Origin: RBG-16-66-20 sp964564865
GTDB lineage: Bacteria; Pseudomonadota; Gammaproteobacteria; Burkholderiales; SG8-39
DNA length: 64,000 nt
NCBI GenBank assembly: GCA_964564865.1
Contig: CAZMDA010000001.1
Coordinates: forward strand, 75,671 to 139,670
Reading direction: 5' to 3'
Below, piece by piece: positions 48,495 through 56,850 of this stretch. A model generated the notes under the pieces. It was not told the DNA's origin, did not search any database, and saw nothing but the letters and a program-made list of their open reading frames with translations. Numbering within the stretch: the stretch's first letter is position 1; every line of letters begins with the position of its first letter. Both the position numbers and the translations under genes were made by a program.

Positions 48495-50543
48495 ATGAGC
48501 GAGGACACCGTCCGGCTGCACCAGCCCGCTGCCGAGGTCAGCCGCGAGGCGCTCGCGCGCGCCGAGGAGATGATCGAGCGCGAGGAGGGCGTCCACAACA
48601 AGCTCACCGGCTGGATCGCCGCCTTCGTCGCCACGGTGGCGGTGGGCATGTCGGTGTTCCACCTCTACACCGCCTACGCCATCGTGCGGCCGGAGCACCT
48701 GCGCTCGATCCACGTCGCGCTGGTGCTGTTCCTCACCTTCCTCATCTTCCCGGTGGCGCGGCGCTACCGGCACCGGGTGATGTGGTGGGACTGGGTGCTG
48801 GCGGCAGCCGGCATCGCCACCGCGGCCTACCTGATCGCCGGCGGCGACGAGTTCTTCGACCGCTCCATCGTCCCGAACGACTGGGACATCGCGTTCGGCG
48901 TCGCCCTGTCGCTGCTGGTGCTGGAGGCGATGCGGCGCACCACGGGCTGGGTGATGCCCATCGTCACCGCCTGCTTCCTCGCCTATGCCTTCTTCGGCGA
49001 GTACCTGCCGGCGCCCTGGACGCACAAGGGCTACGAGCTGCCGCGCATGGTGGGGCACATGTACATGACGCTGGAGGGCATCTACGGCACCGCGATCCAG
49101 GTGTCCTCCACGCTCATCATCCTGTTCACCATCTACGGCGCCTTCCTGCAGTTCTCGGGCGCCGGCAAGTTCTTCATCGATTTCTCGTTCGCGGCCATGG
49201 GCGGCAAGCCCACCGGGGCCGGCAAGACGGTGACCCTGGCCTCGTTCCTGCTCGGCGGCCCTTCCGGCTCGGGGGTGGCCACCACGGTGACGCTGGGCGC
49301 GGTCGCCGCGCCGATGCTGGCGAAGGTCGGCTACGGCAAGAACGAGGCGGGCGGGCTGCTCGCCGCCGGGGGGCTGGGCGCGATCATCTCGCCGCCGGTG
49401 CTGGGCGCGGCGGCCTTCCTGATCGCCGAGTTCCTCAAGATCTCGTACCTGGACGTGCTGCTGATGGCGGTGATCCCGACCTGCCTGTACTACCTGACGC
49501 TGTTCGTGATGGTCGAGATCGACGTCCGCAAGCTGGGCATGAAGGACGCGGTGTTCGAGAAGGTGGAGTCGGCCTGGAGCCTGACCAGGAAGTACTGGTT
49601 CCACTTCTTTTCCCTGGTTTCCATCGTCGCCTTCATGCTGATGGGCTTCTCGCCCGAGCTGTCGGTGTTCTGGGCCACCGTGGTGTCCTTCGGCACCAGC
49701 TTCCTGCACCGCGACTGCGCGATGTTCTCGCACGACTTCCTGCGCGGCCGGGAGTCCTTCGCCAAGGGCTTCTTCGGCTCGCCGTTCTTCCAGGCCCTGG
49801 ACAACGGCTCGCGCGCGGTGCTCAACGTCGCCGCCACCTGCGCCGGCGCCGGCCTGATCGTGGGCGTGGTGACCCTCACCGGCCTCGGGCTCAAGTTCAG
49901 CTCCATCGTGCTTGCGTACGCCGGCAACTCGCTGCTGCTGACGGCGATCTACACCGCGCTCATCGTCTGGATCGTCGGCCTGGCGGTGCCGGTGACCGCG
50001 AGCTACATCATCTGCGCGGTGATCGCCGCGCCGGCGCTGATCGCGCTCAAGGTGCCGGAGTTCGCGGCGCACATGTTCATCTTCTACTACGCGGTGCTGT
50101 CGGAAGTCTCGCCGCCCACCGCGCTGTCGCCGTTCGCGGCGGCCGCGATCACCGGCGGCGACCCGTACAAGACCACGCTGCAGTGCTGGAAGTACACGCT
50201 GCCCGCGTTCCTGGTGCCGTTCGTCTTCGTCCTCGATCCCTCGGGCACCGGGCTGCTGCTCACGGGCTCGTTCAAGACGCTGGCGAACGCGGACTGGGGC
50301 GCGATCGCGCTCATCACCCTCACCACCGCGATCGGCATCCTGTCGCTGGCGGGCTGCTTCCAGGGCTGGCTGTTCCGGCGCTGCCCGGGCTACGAGCGCG
50401 CCATGCTGCTGGTGGCGGGCTTTGCGCTGATCTACCCGGGAACCGCCTCGCACTCCGTCGGCCTCGCCCTGGTCCTCGGCGTGCTGGTGTCGCAGTGGTT
50501 GCGCCGGGATCGCGGGGACCGCGGCACCCATGCGCCGGCTTGA
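48495..50543 (+). CDS. TRAP transporter, fused small and large permease (DctQM-type, TAXI group)
   Basis: This 682-residue polytopic protein has a cytoplasmic N-terminal stretch of about 35 residues. Helices of a DctQ-like part follow (about 40-170), then the large DctM part. The latter shows FGEYLPAPWTHKGYELPRMV, GAFLQFSGAGKFFIDFSFAA, LLGGPSGSGVATTVTLGAVAAPML, GGLGAIISPPVLGAAAFLIAEF and YAVLSEVSPPTALSPFAAAA. It imports the ligand of the TAXI protein with a sodium or proton gradient. ATG 48495 follows AGGAGGGGAG. Its 3' end overlaps the flavoprotein gene by 14 bases. Confidence 0.94.
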   Translation: MSEDTVRLHQPAAEVSREALARAEEMIEREEGVHNKLTGWIAAFVATVAVGMSVFHLYTAYAIVRPEHLRSIHVALVLFLTFLIFPVARRYRHRVMWWDWVLAAAGIATAAYLIAGGDEFFDRSIVPNDWDIAFGVALSLLVLEAMRRTTGWVMPIVTACFLAYAFFGEYLPAPWTHKGYELPRMVGHMYMTLEGIYGTAIQVSSTLIILFTIYGAFLQFSGAGKFFIDFSFAAMGGKPTGAGKTVTLASFLLGGPSGSGVATTVTLGAVAAPMLAKVGYGKNEAGGLLAAGGLGAIISPPVLGAAAFLIAEFLKISYLDVLLMAVIPTCLYYLTLFVMVEIDVRKLGMKDAVFEKVESAWSLTRKYWFHFFSLVSIVAFMLMGFSPELSVFWATVVSFGTSFLHRDCAMFSHDFLRGRESFAKGFFGSPFFQALDNGSRAVLNVAATCAGAGLIVGVVTLTGLGLKFSSIVLAYAGNSLLLTAIYTALIVWIVGLAVPVTASYIICAVIAAPALIALKVPEFAAHMFIFYYAVLSEVSPPTALSPFAAAAITGGDPYKTTLQCWKYTLPAFLVPFVFVLDPSGTGLLLTGSFKTLANADWGAIALITLTTAIGILSLAGCFQGWLFRRCPGYERAMLLVAGFALIYPGTASHSVGLALVLGVLVSQWLRRDRGDRGTHAPA

Positions 50544-52245
50544 CACCGACATCCTGATCCTGGGCTCGGGCGGCGCGGGCCTGTTCGCCGCGCTGCACGC
50601 CCACCAGGCGGACCCGTCACTGTCCATCACCGTGGCGGTGAAGGGCCTGCTGGGCAAGAGCGGCTGCACGCGCATGGTGCAGGGCGGCTACAACGTGGCG
50701 CTCGCCAAGGAAGACTCCATCGAGCGCCACTTCATGGACACCATCGAGGGCGGCAAGTGGCTGCCCGACCAGGAACTGGCCTGGAAGCTGGTGAACCTCG
50801 CCATCGAGCGCATCCACGAGCTGGAGAACGAGCTGGGCTGCTTCTTCGACCGCAACCCGGACGGCAGCATCCACCAGAAGGCCTTCGCCGGCCAGACCTT
50901 CGACCGCACGGTGCACAAGGGCGACCTCACCGGCATCGAGATCATGAACCGCCTCGCCGAGCAGGTCTGGGCGCGCAGGATCAACCGCCTGGAGGAGCAT
51001 CGCGCCGTCGAGCTGGTGAAGACGAAGGACGGCACCGCGCTCGCCGGCGTGCTCATGATCGACATGCGCAGCGGCGAGTACGTGTTCGTGCGCGCGAAGG
51101 CGGTGCTGCTGGGCACCGGCGGCGGGCCGACGATGTACAAGTACCACACGCCCTCGGGCGACAAGAGCTGCGACGGCCTCGCCATGGCGCTGCGCGCCGG
51201 GCTGCCGCTGCGCGACATGGAGATGGTGCAGTTCCATCCCACCGGGCTGCTCGCCGGCACCCATACGCGCATGACGGGCACGGTGCTGGAGGAAGGGTTG
51301 CGGGGCGCGGGCGGCTACCTGCTGAACGGCGCCAGGGAACGCTTCATGCCGAACTACGACCCGCTGGCGGAGCGGGCGACGCGCGACTTCGTCTCGCGCG
51401 CCATGTACACGGAGATTCGCAAGGGCAACACCGGGCCCAACGGCGGCCTGTACATCGCCATGGCGCACCTGGGGCCCGAGCGGGTGCGGCGCGACTTCAA
51501 GGGCATGGTCGAGCGCTGCGCCGATTGCGGCTTCGATCTCGCCGGCGGCCTGGTGGAGGTGGTGCCCACCGCGCACTACATGATGGGCGGGGTGGAGTTC
51601 GGCGCGGACTGCCGGACGGCGTTGCCCGGCCTGTTCGTCGCCGGCGAGGATGCCGGCGGCGTGCACGGCGCCAACCGGCTGGGCGGCAACGGCGTCGCCA
51701 ACTCGACCGTCTACGGCGGCGTGGCCGGCGAGACCATGGCGGCGTGGGTGAAGTCCGAGGGCCTGCGGGATCCGGATCCGGCCGCGATCGACGCCGCGGT
51801 GGCGCGCTGCGAGCCGAGGCAGGCGGGGAAGCACGGCTCGCTGGAGCCGGTGCGCGAGCGGCTCTACGAGGTCATGTGGCAGAAGGTCGGCATCATCCGT
51901 GACGCGCAGGGGCTGGAGGCGGCGCTCTCGGAACTGGACGCGATCGAGGCCGAGCTGGCCGCGACCGGCATCGCGGACGCGAACCGCGCCTTCAACCTGA
52001 CCTGGCACGACTGGCTGAACCTGAGGAGCCTCGCGCGGGTGAGCCAGGTGATCGCGCGCGCGGCGCTGGCGCGGACGGATTCGCGCGGGGCGCACTTCCG
52101 CGAGGATTTCCCGCAGGCGGGAGCGCTGGAGACCTCCGCGTTCTCCAGCGTGCGCGAGGTCAACGGGCGGCTGGAACTGGCGATGAAGCCGGTGGCGTTC
52201 ACGCGGGTGAAGCCGGGGCAGTCGCTGCTGAAGAACGCGGCCTGA
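50530..52245 (+). CDS. Succinate dehydrogenase/fumarate reductase-type flavoprotein lacking the covalent-FAD histidine
   Basis: This is a 571-residue protein. The FAD motif is ILGSGGAGLFAAL (residues about 10-22). The segment normally reading S-H-T-x3-Q-G-G is here GCTRMVQGG, so Cys46 replaces the His that covalently binds FAD in SdhA/FrdA. The flavin is therefore probably non-covalent. Active-site residues are kept: FHPTGL, EEGLRGAGGYLLN, PTAHYMMGGV and HGANRLGGNGVANS. It overlaps the TRAP permease gene by 14 bases and lies about 7 kb from the FeS and anchor subunits. It could complete that complex or act as a soluble fumarate-reductase or aspartate-oxidase-like enzyme. Confidence 0.88.
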   Translation: MRRLDTDILILGSGGAGLFAALHAHQADPSLSITVAVKGLLGKSGCTRMVQGGYNVALAKEDSIERHFMDTIEGGKWLPDQELAWKLVNLAIERIHELENELGCFFDRNPDGSIHQKAFAGQTFDRTVHKGDLTGIEIMNRLAEQVWARRINRLEEHRAVELVKTKDGTALAGVLMIDMRSGEYVFVRAKAVLLGTGGGPTMYKYHTPSGDKSCDGLAMALRAGLPLRDMEMVQFHPTGLLAGTHTRMTGTVLEEGLRGAGGYLLNGARERFMPNYDPLAERATRDFVSRAMYTEIRKGNTGPNGGLYIAMAHLGPERVRRDFKGMVERCADCGFDLAGGLVEVVPTAHYMMGGVEFGADCRTALPGLFVAGEDAGGVHGANRLGGNGVANSTVYGGVAGETMAAWVKSEGLRDPDPAAIDAAVARCEPRQAGKHGSLEPVRERLYEVMWQKVGIIRDAQGLEAALSELDAIEAELAATGIADANRAFNLTWHDWLNLRSLARVSQVIARAALARTDSRGAHFREDFPQAGALETSAFSSVREVNGRLELAMKPVAFTRVKPGQSLLKNAA

Positions 52246-52266
52246 GGCGCCCGCGGGCGGGGCCGA

Positions 52267-52284
52267 TGTAACCGATCGGTTACA
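52267..52284. repeat. 18-bp perfect palindrome between convergent genes
   Basis: TGTAACCGATCGGTTACA lies in the 72-base gap between the convergent flavoprotein gene and the oxidoreductase gene. It is identical to the core of the palindrome at 19956-19977. Symmetry stops after 18 bases here. A bidirectional terminator or stabiliser, or a dimeric-regulator site, would explain it. Confidence 0.85.
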
Positions 52285-52317
52285 ATTGGGCCGGAGCCGG
52301 CGCCGGCGCCCGGCGCG

Positions 52318-53370
52318 TCAGGCCTGCGCGACCCTCAGCACCAGCTTGCCGAAGTTCTCCCCGCTGAACAGCTTGTTGAGCGTCGCCGGGAAGTTCTCGA
52401 TCCCGTCCACCACGTCCTCGCGGGAGATGAACCGGCCTTCCTTCATCCATTGCGCGATGTCCCGGACCGCCGTGCCGTAGCGCTCGGCGTAGTCGAACAC
52501 CACCATGCCCTCCATGCGGGCGCGGGCGACGAGCAGCATCATGTAGTTGCTCGGTCCCTTCACCGGGGTGGTGTTGTTGTACTGCGAGATGGCGCCGCAG
52601 ATGACGATGCGGGCGTGCTTGTTGATGCGCGTCAGCAGCACGTCGAGGATGTCGCCGCCGACGTTGTCGAAATACACGTCCACGCCCTTCGGGCAATGCT
52701 GCTTGAGGCCGTCGCGTACGGCGCGGGCGCCGTCCTGCCCATTGCCGGACTTGTAGTCGATGCAGGCGTCGAACTTGAGCTCGTTCACCACGAAGTCGCA
52801 CTTGGCCTTGCCGCCGGCGATGCCGACCACGCGGCAGCCCTTGATGCGCGCCACCTGGCCGACCGTCTGGCCGACCGCGCCCGCGGCGCCGGAGACCACG
52901 ACCGTTTCTCCTGCCTTCGGCTGGCCGACTTCCAGCAGCCCGAAATAGGCCGTCATGCCGGGCATGCCCAGGGCGTTGAGCCATTTCTCAGGCCCGCCCA
53001 GGCGCAGGTCGATCTTGTCGAGGCCGGCGCGCTTCGCATCCTCGACCAGGCAGTACTCCTGGATGCCGAAGCCCCCGGCAACCATCTCGCCGGCCGCGAA
53101 GGCGGGATTCTTCGATGCAATGACCTTGCCCACGCCGATGGCGCGCATCACCTCGCCGATGCCCACCGGCGGGATGTAGCTGCGGCCCTCGTTCATCCAG
53201 CCGCGCATGGCCGGGTCGAGCGACAGCTGCAGCACCTTCACCAGCACCTGCCCCTCGGCCGGCTCGCCGACCGGCTCGGTGGTGAGGTTCCAGTCGGAAG
53301 CCTTCGGCAGCCCGACCGGCCTGGCGGCGAGGCGGAACTGCCGATTGGAAAGCGGGGCCAACGCGGCCAC
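52318..53370 (-). CDS. NADP-dependent medium-chain oxidoreductase (CurA/leukotriene-dehydrogenase-like)
   Basis: This is a 350-residue zinc-free MDR protein. The N-terminal segment NRQFRLAARPVGLPKASDW and LSLDPAMRGWMNEGRSYIPPV are typical of the group. The nucleotide motif is VVVSGAAGAVGQTVGQVARIKGC near residue 160, with GVDVYFDNVGGDILDVLL after it. It reduces or oxidises alpha,beta-unsaturated carbonyls with NADP. It starts at GTG 53370, 5 bases after the dienelactone-hydrolase-like gene on the same strand, and ends toward the palindrome at 52267. Confidence 0.88.
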   Translation of the reverse strand: MAALAPLSNRQFRLAARPVGLPKASDWNLTTEPVGEPAEGQVLVKVLQLSLDPAMRGWMNEGRSYIPPVGIGEVMRAIGVGKVIASKNPAFAAGEMVAGGFGIQEYCLVEDAKRAGLDKIDLRLGGPEKWLNALGMPGMTAYFGLLEVGQPKAGETVVVSGAAGAVGQTVGQVARIKGCRVVGIAGGKAKCDFVVNELKFDACIDYKSGNGQDGARAVRDGLKQHCPKGVDVYFDNVGGDILDVLLTRINKHARIVICGAISQYNNTTPVKGPSNYMMLLVARARMEGMVVFDYAERYGTAVRDIAQWMKEGRFISREDVVDGIENFPATLNKLFSGENFGKLVLRVAQA

Positions 53371-53375
53371 CGGGC

Positions 53376-54047
53376 TCAACCCAGGTGCTTGTGGAAGAAC
53401 TCGATGGTGCGCTGGCGGGCGAGCTTCGCCGCCTCGGCATTGTAGGAGGCGCGGTGGTCGCAGTTGAAGCCGTGGCCGGCGTTCGGGTAGAAGTGGGCGG
53501 TGATCTCCGGGTGCGCGGCGACGATGGCCTTGGCCTGTTCCAGCGTCGGCGAATGGTCGGTCTCGCCGAAATTGCACATCACCGGGACCTTCGGCTGTTC
53601 CTTGATGAGGTTGAACATGCCGCCGCCGTAGTAGGGCACCGCGCAGGCGAGCCCCGCGGTCCGCGCCGACGCCAGCCAGGCGACGGTGCCGCCGTAGCAG
53701 TAGCCGACGATGCCGACCTTGCCGCCCTTCTTCGCCTCGGCCACCGCGGCGTCCACGTCGAGCAGCGTCTTGGCCTGGTCCAGCTTCTGCATGATCGCCA
53801 CGCCCGCCTGGATCTCGGGTTGCGAGTATCCGGTGTCGTAGTTGCGCTGCGCGCGGTCGAAGAAGGCCGGCGCGACCGCGTGGAACCCGTCGGCGGCGAA
53901 GCCGTCGGCGACCGCCTGGATGTGGGCGTTGATGCCGAAGATCTCGGGCGCGACGACCACGCCGCCGCGGGGCTTGCCTGCCGGCGCGGCGACGTAGGCC
54001 GCCAGCTTGTGTCCGTCGGAAGCGGTGAGTTCGATGAACTTGCCCAT
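53376..54047 (-). CDS. Dienelactone hydrolase family protein
   Basis: This 223-residue alpha/beta hydrolase has the DLH nucleophile motif GYCYGGTVAWLAS (Cys at about residue 116). The acid region VMCNFGETDHSP and the catalytic His in PNAGHGFNCD complete the triad. VVVAPEIFGINAHIQAVADGFA near residue 31 is the family N-terminal signature. It hydrolyses lactones or esters; true dienelactone activity is not implied by the context. ATG 54047 is preceded by GGAGGGCAGCC. It is the first gene of a two-gene minus-strand unit, divergent from the Ldh2-type dehydrogenase. Confidence 0.9.
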   Translation of the reverse strand: MGKFIELTASDGHKLAAYVAAPAGKPRGGVVVAPEIFGINAHIQAVADGFAADGFHAVAPAFFDRAQRNYDTGYSQPEIQAGVAIMQKLDQAKTLLDVDAAVAEAKKGGKVGIVGYCYGGTVAWLASARTAGLACAVPYYGGGMFNLIKEQPKVPVMCNFGETDHSPTLEQAKAIVAAHPEITAHFYPNAGHGFNCDHRASYNAEAAKLARQRTIEFFHKHLG

Positions 54048-54092
54048 GGCTGCCCTCCTGATGGAAGGCGGCTATTGTATAGAATCGCCCGC

Positions 54093-55094
54093 ATGAAAAA
54101 GCCCGCGGATTCGCTGTTTCAACTGGCGCGCGACGCCCTGGAACGCGCCGGCGCCCGGCGCGGCATGGCCGAGGCCGCGGCGCGGCACCTGGTGCGCGCC
54201 GAGGAGCACGGCCTGCCGACGCACGGCATGTCGCGCGTGCCGTTCTATTGCGGGTTCCTGCGCAACGCGCGCGCCGACGGCGCGGCGCGGCCGGTGATGG
54301 CCGCGGAGAAGGCCGCGGCGTGCCTGATCGACAACCGCGACGGCCTGCCCTACGAGGCGGCACAGTGGGCGATCGACGAGGTCATCCAGCGCGCCCGGCG
54401 CAACGGCATCGGCTTCGCCGGCATCACCAACAGCGGGCATGTCGGCGTGCTGGGCATCCACCTGCTGCCGGTGGCCGAGGCGGGCATGGTCGGCGTCGCC
54501 TTCACCAACTCGCCGGCCGCGATCCCGGCCTGGGGCGGGAAGAAGGCGCTGTTCGGCACCGATCCGGTGGCGTTCGTGTTCCCCAGGAAGGGACAGGAGC
54601 CGCTGGTGATCGACCTCGCGCTCACCACCGTGGTGCGCGGCAAGATCATGCTGGCGATGCAGAAGGGCGAGAAGATCCCCGAGGGCTGGGCGCTCGATCG
54701 CGACGGCAAGCCGACCACCGACCCGAAGGAGGCGATCGAGCACGGCAGCCTGTTCCCGATCGGCGGCGCCAAGGGCGCGATGCTCGCGCTCGCCTTCGAA
54801 CTCATCTGCACCGCGCTCACCGGCGCGGCGATCGGCGCCGAGGCCGACTCGTTCTTTGCCGACAAAGGCAACAAGCCGCGGATCGGGCACGCCTTCCTCG
54901 CCATCGATCCTGGCGCGCTGGCCGGCAACGAGCGCTACTTCGAGCGCGTCGAGACCCTGGTGACGGCGATGCTCGCCGACGAGGGCGTGCGCCTGCCGGG
55001 GTCGCGCCGCTTCGCCGCCGCGCGCGGCGCGCACGGCGGCATCGAGGTCGCCGACGACCTGCTGGCGAGGATCGAGAAGCTGGCCGCGGGATGA
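54093..55094 (+). CDS. Ldh2/malate-sulfolactate dehydrogenase family oxidoreductase
   Basis: This 333-residue protein of the YlbC/ComC/MdhII family shows HLVRAEEHGLPTHGMSRVPFY (catalytic His region, about residues 30-50), NGIGFAGITNSGHVGVLG, GMVGVAFTNSPAAIPAWGG and PLVIDLALTTVVRGKI. DPKEAIEHGSLFPIGGAKG follows. The family reduces or oxidises 2-hydroxy acids, including malate and, as ComC, (R)-sulfolactate. With suyAB 12 kb away, racemisation of sulfolactate is an attractive role, but malate dehydrogenase for the fumarase is equally possible. A TATAGAAT box lies 7 bases before the ATG, so the mRNA may be almost leaderless. The stop overlaps xerD (ATGA). Confidence 0.85.
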   Translation: MKKPADSLFQLARDALERAGARRGMAEAAARHLVRAEEHGLPTHGMSRVPFYCGFLRNARADGAARPVMAAEKAAACLIDNRDGLPYEAAQWAIDEVIQRARRNGIGFAGITNSGHVGVLGIHLLPVAEAGMVGVAFTNSPAAIPAWGGKKALFGTDPVAFVFPRKGQEPLVIDLALTTVVRGKIMLAMQKGEKIPEGWALDRDGKPTTDPKEAIEHGSLFPIGGAKGAMLALAFELICTALTGAAIGAEADSFFADKGNKPRIGHAFLAIDPGALAGNERYFERVETLVTAMLADEGVRLPGSRRFAAARGAHGGIEVADDLLARIEKLAAG

Positions 55095-55972
55095 CCAGGG
55101 GCGACGCGGAACTGCTGGACCGGTTCTGCGACGCGCTGTGGCTGGAGGACGGCCTGGCGAAGAACACGCTCGCGGCCTACCGCCGCGACCTCGGGATGCT
55201 CGTGCTGCACCTGAAGGGGAAGGCGCTGCAGGATGCCACCGAGCAGGACCTGTTCGCCTTCCTCGCCGCGCGGCGCGGCCGCGCCTCCAGCGCCGCGCGC
55301 ATGCTCTCCAGCCTGAAACGCTTCTTCCAGTGGTGCCTGCGCGAGCGCCTGGCGGCATCCGACCCGACCCTCAAGCTCGATCCCCCGAAGCGCGCGCCGC
55401 GCTTCCCGAAGGTACTCTCGGAAGCCGACGTCGAGGCGCTGCTCGCGGCGCCCGACACCGGCACCGCGCTCGGCTTCCGCGACCGCGCCATGCTGGAAGT
55501 GCTCTACGCGTCCGGACTGCGGGTCTCGGAACTGGTGAGCCTGAAGACCTTCGAGGCAAACCTCGAGGCCGGCGTGCTGCGCATCCTGGGCAAGGGCGCC
55601 AAGGAGCGCCTGGTGCCGCTGGGCGAGGAGGCGGTGGACTGGATCCGGCGCTACCAGGCCGAGTGGCGGCCGGTGCTGCTCGGCCGGCGGCAGTCGGAGG
55701 CGCTGTTCGTCACCACGCGCGGCGCGGCGATGACGAGGCAGGCCTTCTGGCTCAACATCAAGCGCTACGGCGAGCGCGCGCTGCCGGGCAAGCCCCTGTC
55801 GCCGCATGTGCTGCGCCACGCCTTCGCCACCCACCTCATCAACCACGGCGCCGACCTGCGCGTGGTGCAGATGCTGCTGGGGCATGCGGACATCTCGACC
55901 ACGCAGATCTACACCCACGTCGCGCGCGAGCGCCTGAAGGCGCTGCACGCAAAACATCATCCGAGGGGCTAA
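55091..55972 (+). CDS. xerD: Site-specific tyrosine recombinase XerD
   Basis: This 293-residue recombinase has the N-terminal SAM-like DNA-binding domain (LEDGLAKNTLAAYRRDLGML) and the catalytic domain with Arg in LYASGLRVSELVSL, Lys in LGKGAKERLVPLG and H-x2-R in LSPHVLRHAFATHL. The third-box HADISTTQIYTHV carries His and the nucleophile Tyr. Length and sequence fit chromosomal XerD for dif-site dimer resolution, not a phage or island integrase. It is coupled by ATGA to the dehydrogenase upstream. Confidence 0.94.
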   Translation: MTRGDAELLDRFCDALWLEDGLAKNTLAAYRRDLGMLVLHLKGKALQDATEQDLFAFLAARRGRASSAARMLSSLKRFFQWCLRERLAASDPTLKLDPPKRAPRFPKVLSEADVEALLAAPDTGTALGFRDRAMLEVLYASGLRVSELVSLKTFEANLEAGVLRILGKGAKERLVPLGEEAVDWIRRYQAEWRPVLLGRRQSEALFVTTRGAAMTRQAFWLNIKRYGERALPGKPLSPHVLRHAFATHLINHGADLRVVQMLLGHADISTTQIYTHVARERLKALHAKHHPRG

Positions 55973-55987
55973 CCGGAGGTTCGTGGC

Positions 55988-56461
55988 ATGGCGGACACGC
56001 CTGGAATCGTCTTCCTGCGGAAGAACGGGGTTTCGTACACCGAGCATTTCTACGAGTACGTCGAGCACGGCGGCACCGCAGTGTCCTCGGAAACGCTGGG
56101 CGTGCCCGAGCACGAGGTGGTGAAGACCCTGGTCATGGAGGACGAGCAGAAGAAGCCGCTCGTGGTGCTGATGCACGGCGACCGCAAGGTTTCCACGAAG
56201 GAGCTGGCCCGGCAGGCCGGGAAGAAGCGCATCGCGCCCTGCAAGCCGGAGGACGCGCAGCGGCACTCGGGCTACCAGGTGGGCGGCTGCTCGCCCTTTG
56301 GTCTCAGGAAGCCGCTGCCCATCTACATGGAGCGATCCATCCTGGAGCTGCCCAGGATCCTGATCAACGCCGGCCAGCGCGGCCGGCTGGTGGCCATCGA
56401 TCCGAAGGAAATCGTGCGGACGCTGGCGCCGGTCCTGGTGGAGGTGGCGCTGGCGGCCTAG
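55988..56461 (+). CDS. ybaK: YbaK/EbsC-type aminoacyl-tRNA deacylase
   Basis: This 157-residue protein has VVKTLVMEDEQKKPLVVLMHGDRKVSTKELA with the YbaK catalytic-lysine region. KRIAPCKPEDAQRHSGYQVGGCSPFGL and YMERSILELPRILINAGQRG follow. It hydrolyses mischarged Cys-tRNA(Pro) in trans. It lies 15 bases after xerD with AACCGGAGG upstream of ATG 55988. It is convergent with folB, overlapping it by 4 bases. Confidence 0.93.
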   Translation: MADTPGIVFLRKNGVSYTEHFYEYVEHGGTAVSSETLGVPEHEVVKTLVMEDEQKKPLVVLMHGDRKVSTKELARQAGKKRIAPCKPEDAQRHSGYQVGGCSPFGLRKPLPIYMERSILELPRILINAGQRGRLVAIDPKEIVRTLAPVLVEVALAA

Positions 56462-56823
56462 CGCGGGGACTTGTCCCTGCGCCGCTCGATCGACACGCCG
56501 ACGAACTTCGCGTTCGGCAGGATGCCGATCTTGGCCGCGCTCACCTTCACCCAGGGCGCGCCGAAATCCTCCAGCACCAGGCGCGCGATGCGGTCGGCGA
56601 GGGTCTCCACCAGGCGGAAGTGCTGGCTGGCGGCGAGCGCCTTGATCTTCAGCGCCACCTGCGCGTAGTCCACGGTGTCGGCCACCTTGTCGGACTTGAA
56701 CACGGTCTCGCCGGGAATGCCGATGTCGAGGTCGATGGACACCGTCTGCGGCACGTGCTTCTCGCGCCGGTAGATGCCGATCAGCACTTCGACGCGCAAG
56801 TCGCGAAACAGGATGGAGTCCAT
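56458..56823 (-). CDS. folB: Dihydroneopterin aldolase
   Basis: This 121-residue protein begins MDSILFRDLRVEVLIGIYRREKHVPQTV, a typical FolB N-terminus with the conserved Glu/Tyr region. VADTVDYAQVALKIKALAASQHFRLVETLADRIA carries the substrate-binding Glu (residues about 55-85), with KIGILPNAKFVGVSIERR at the end. It converts dihydroneopterin to hydroxymethyl-dihydropterin in folate synthesis. It is divergent from plsY, with ATGs 28 bases apart, and ends overlapping ybaK. Confidence 0.93.
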   Translation of the reverse strand: MDSILFRDLRVEVLIGIYRREKHVPQTVSIDLDIGIPGETVFKSDKVADTVDYAQVALKIKALAASQHFRLVETLADRIARLVLEDFGAPWVKVSAAKIGILPNAKFVGVSIERRRDKSPR

Positions 56824-56850
56824 GGCGGGAGATTATAGAATCCGGGGGCG

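Noticed and set aside
55091..55972. xerD as integrase of the neighbouring accessory region
   Set aside because: Length and motifs fit chromosomal XerD, it is coupled to a metabolic gene and lies 15 kb from the island edge without flanking att-like repeats.
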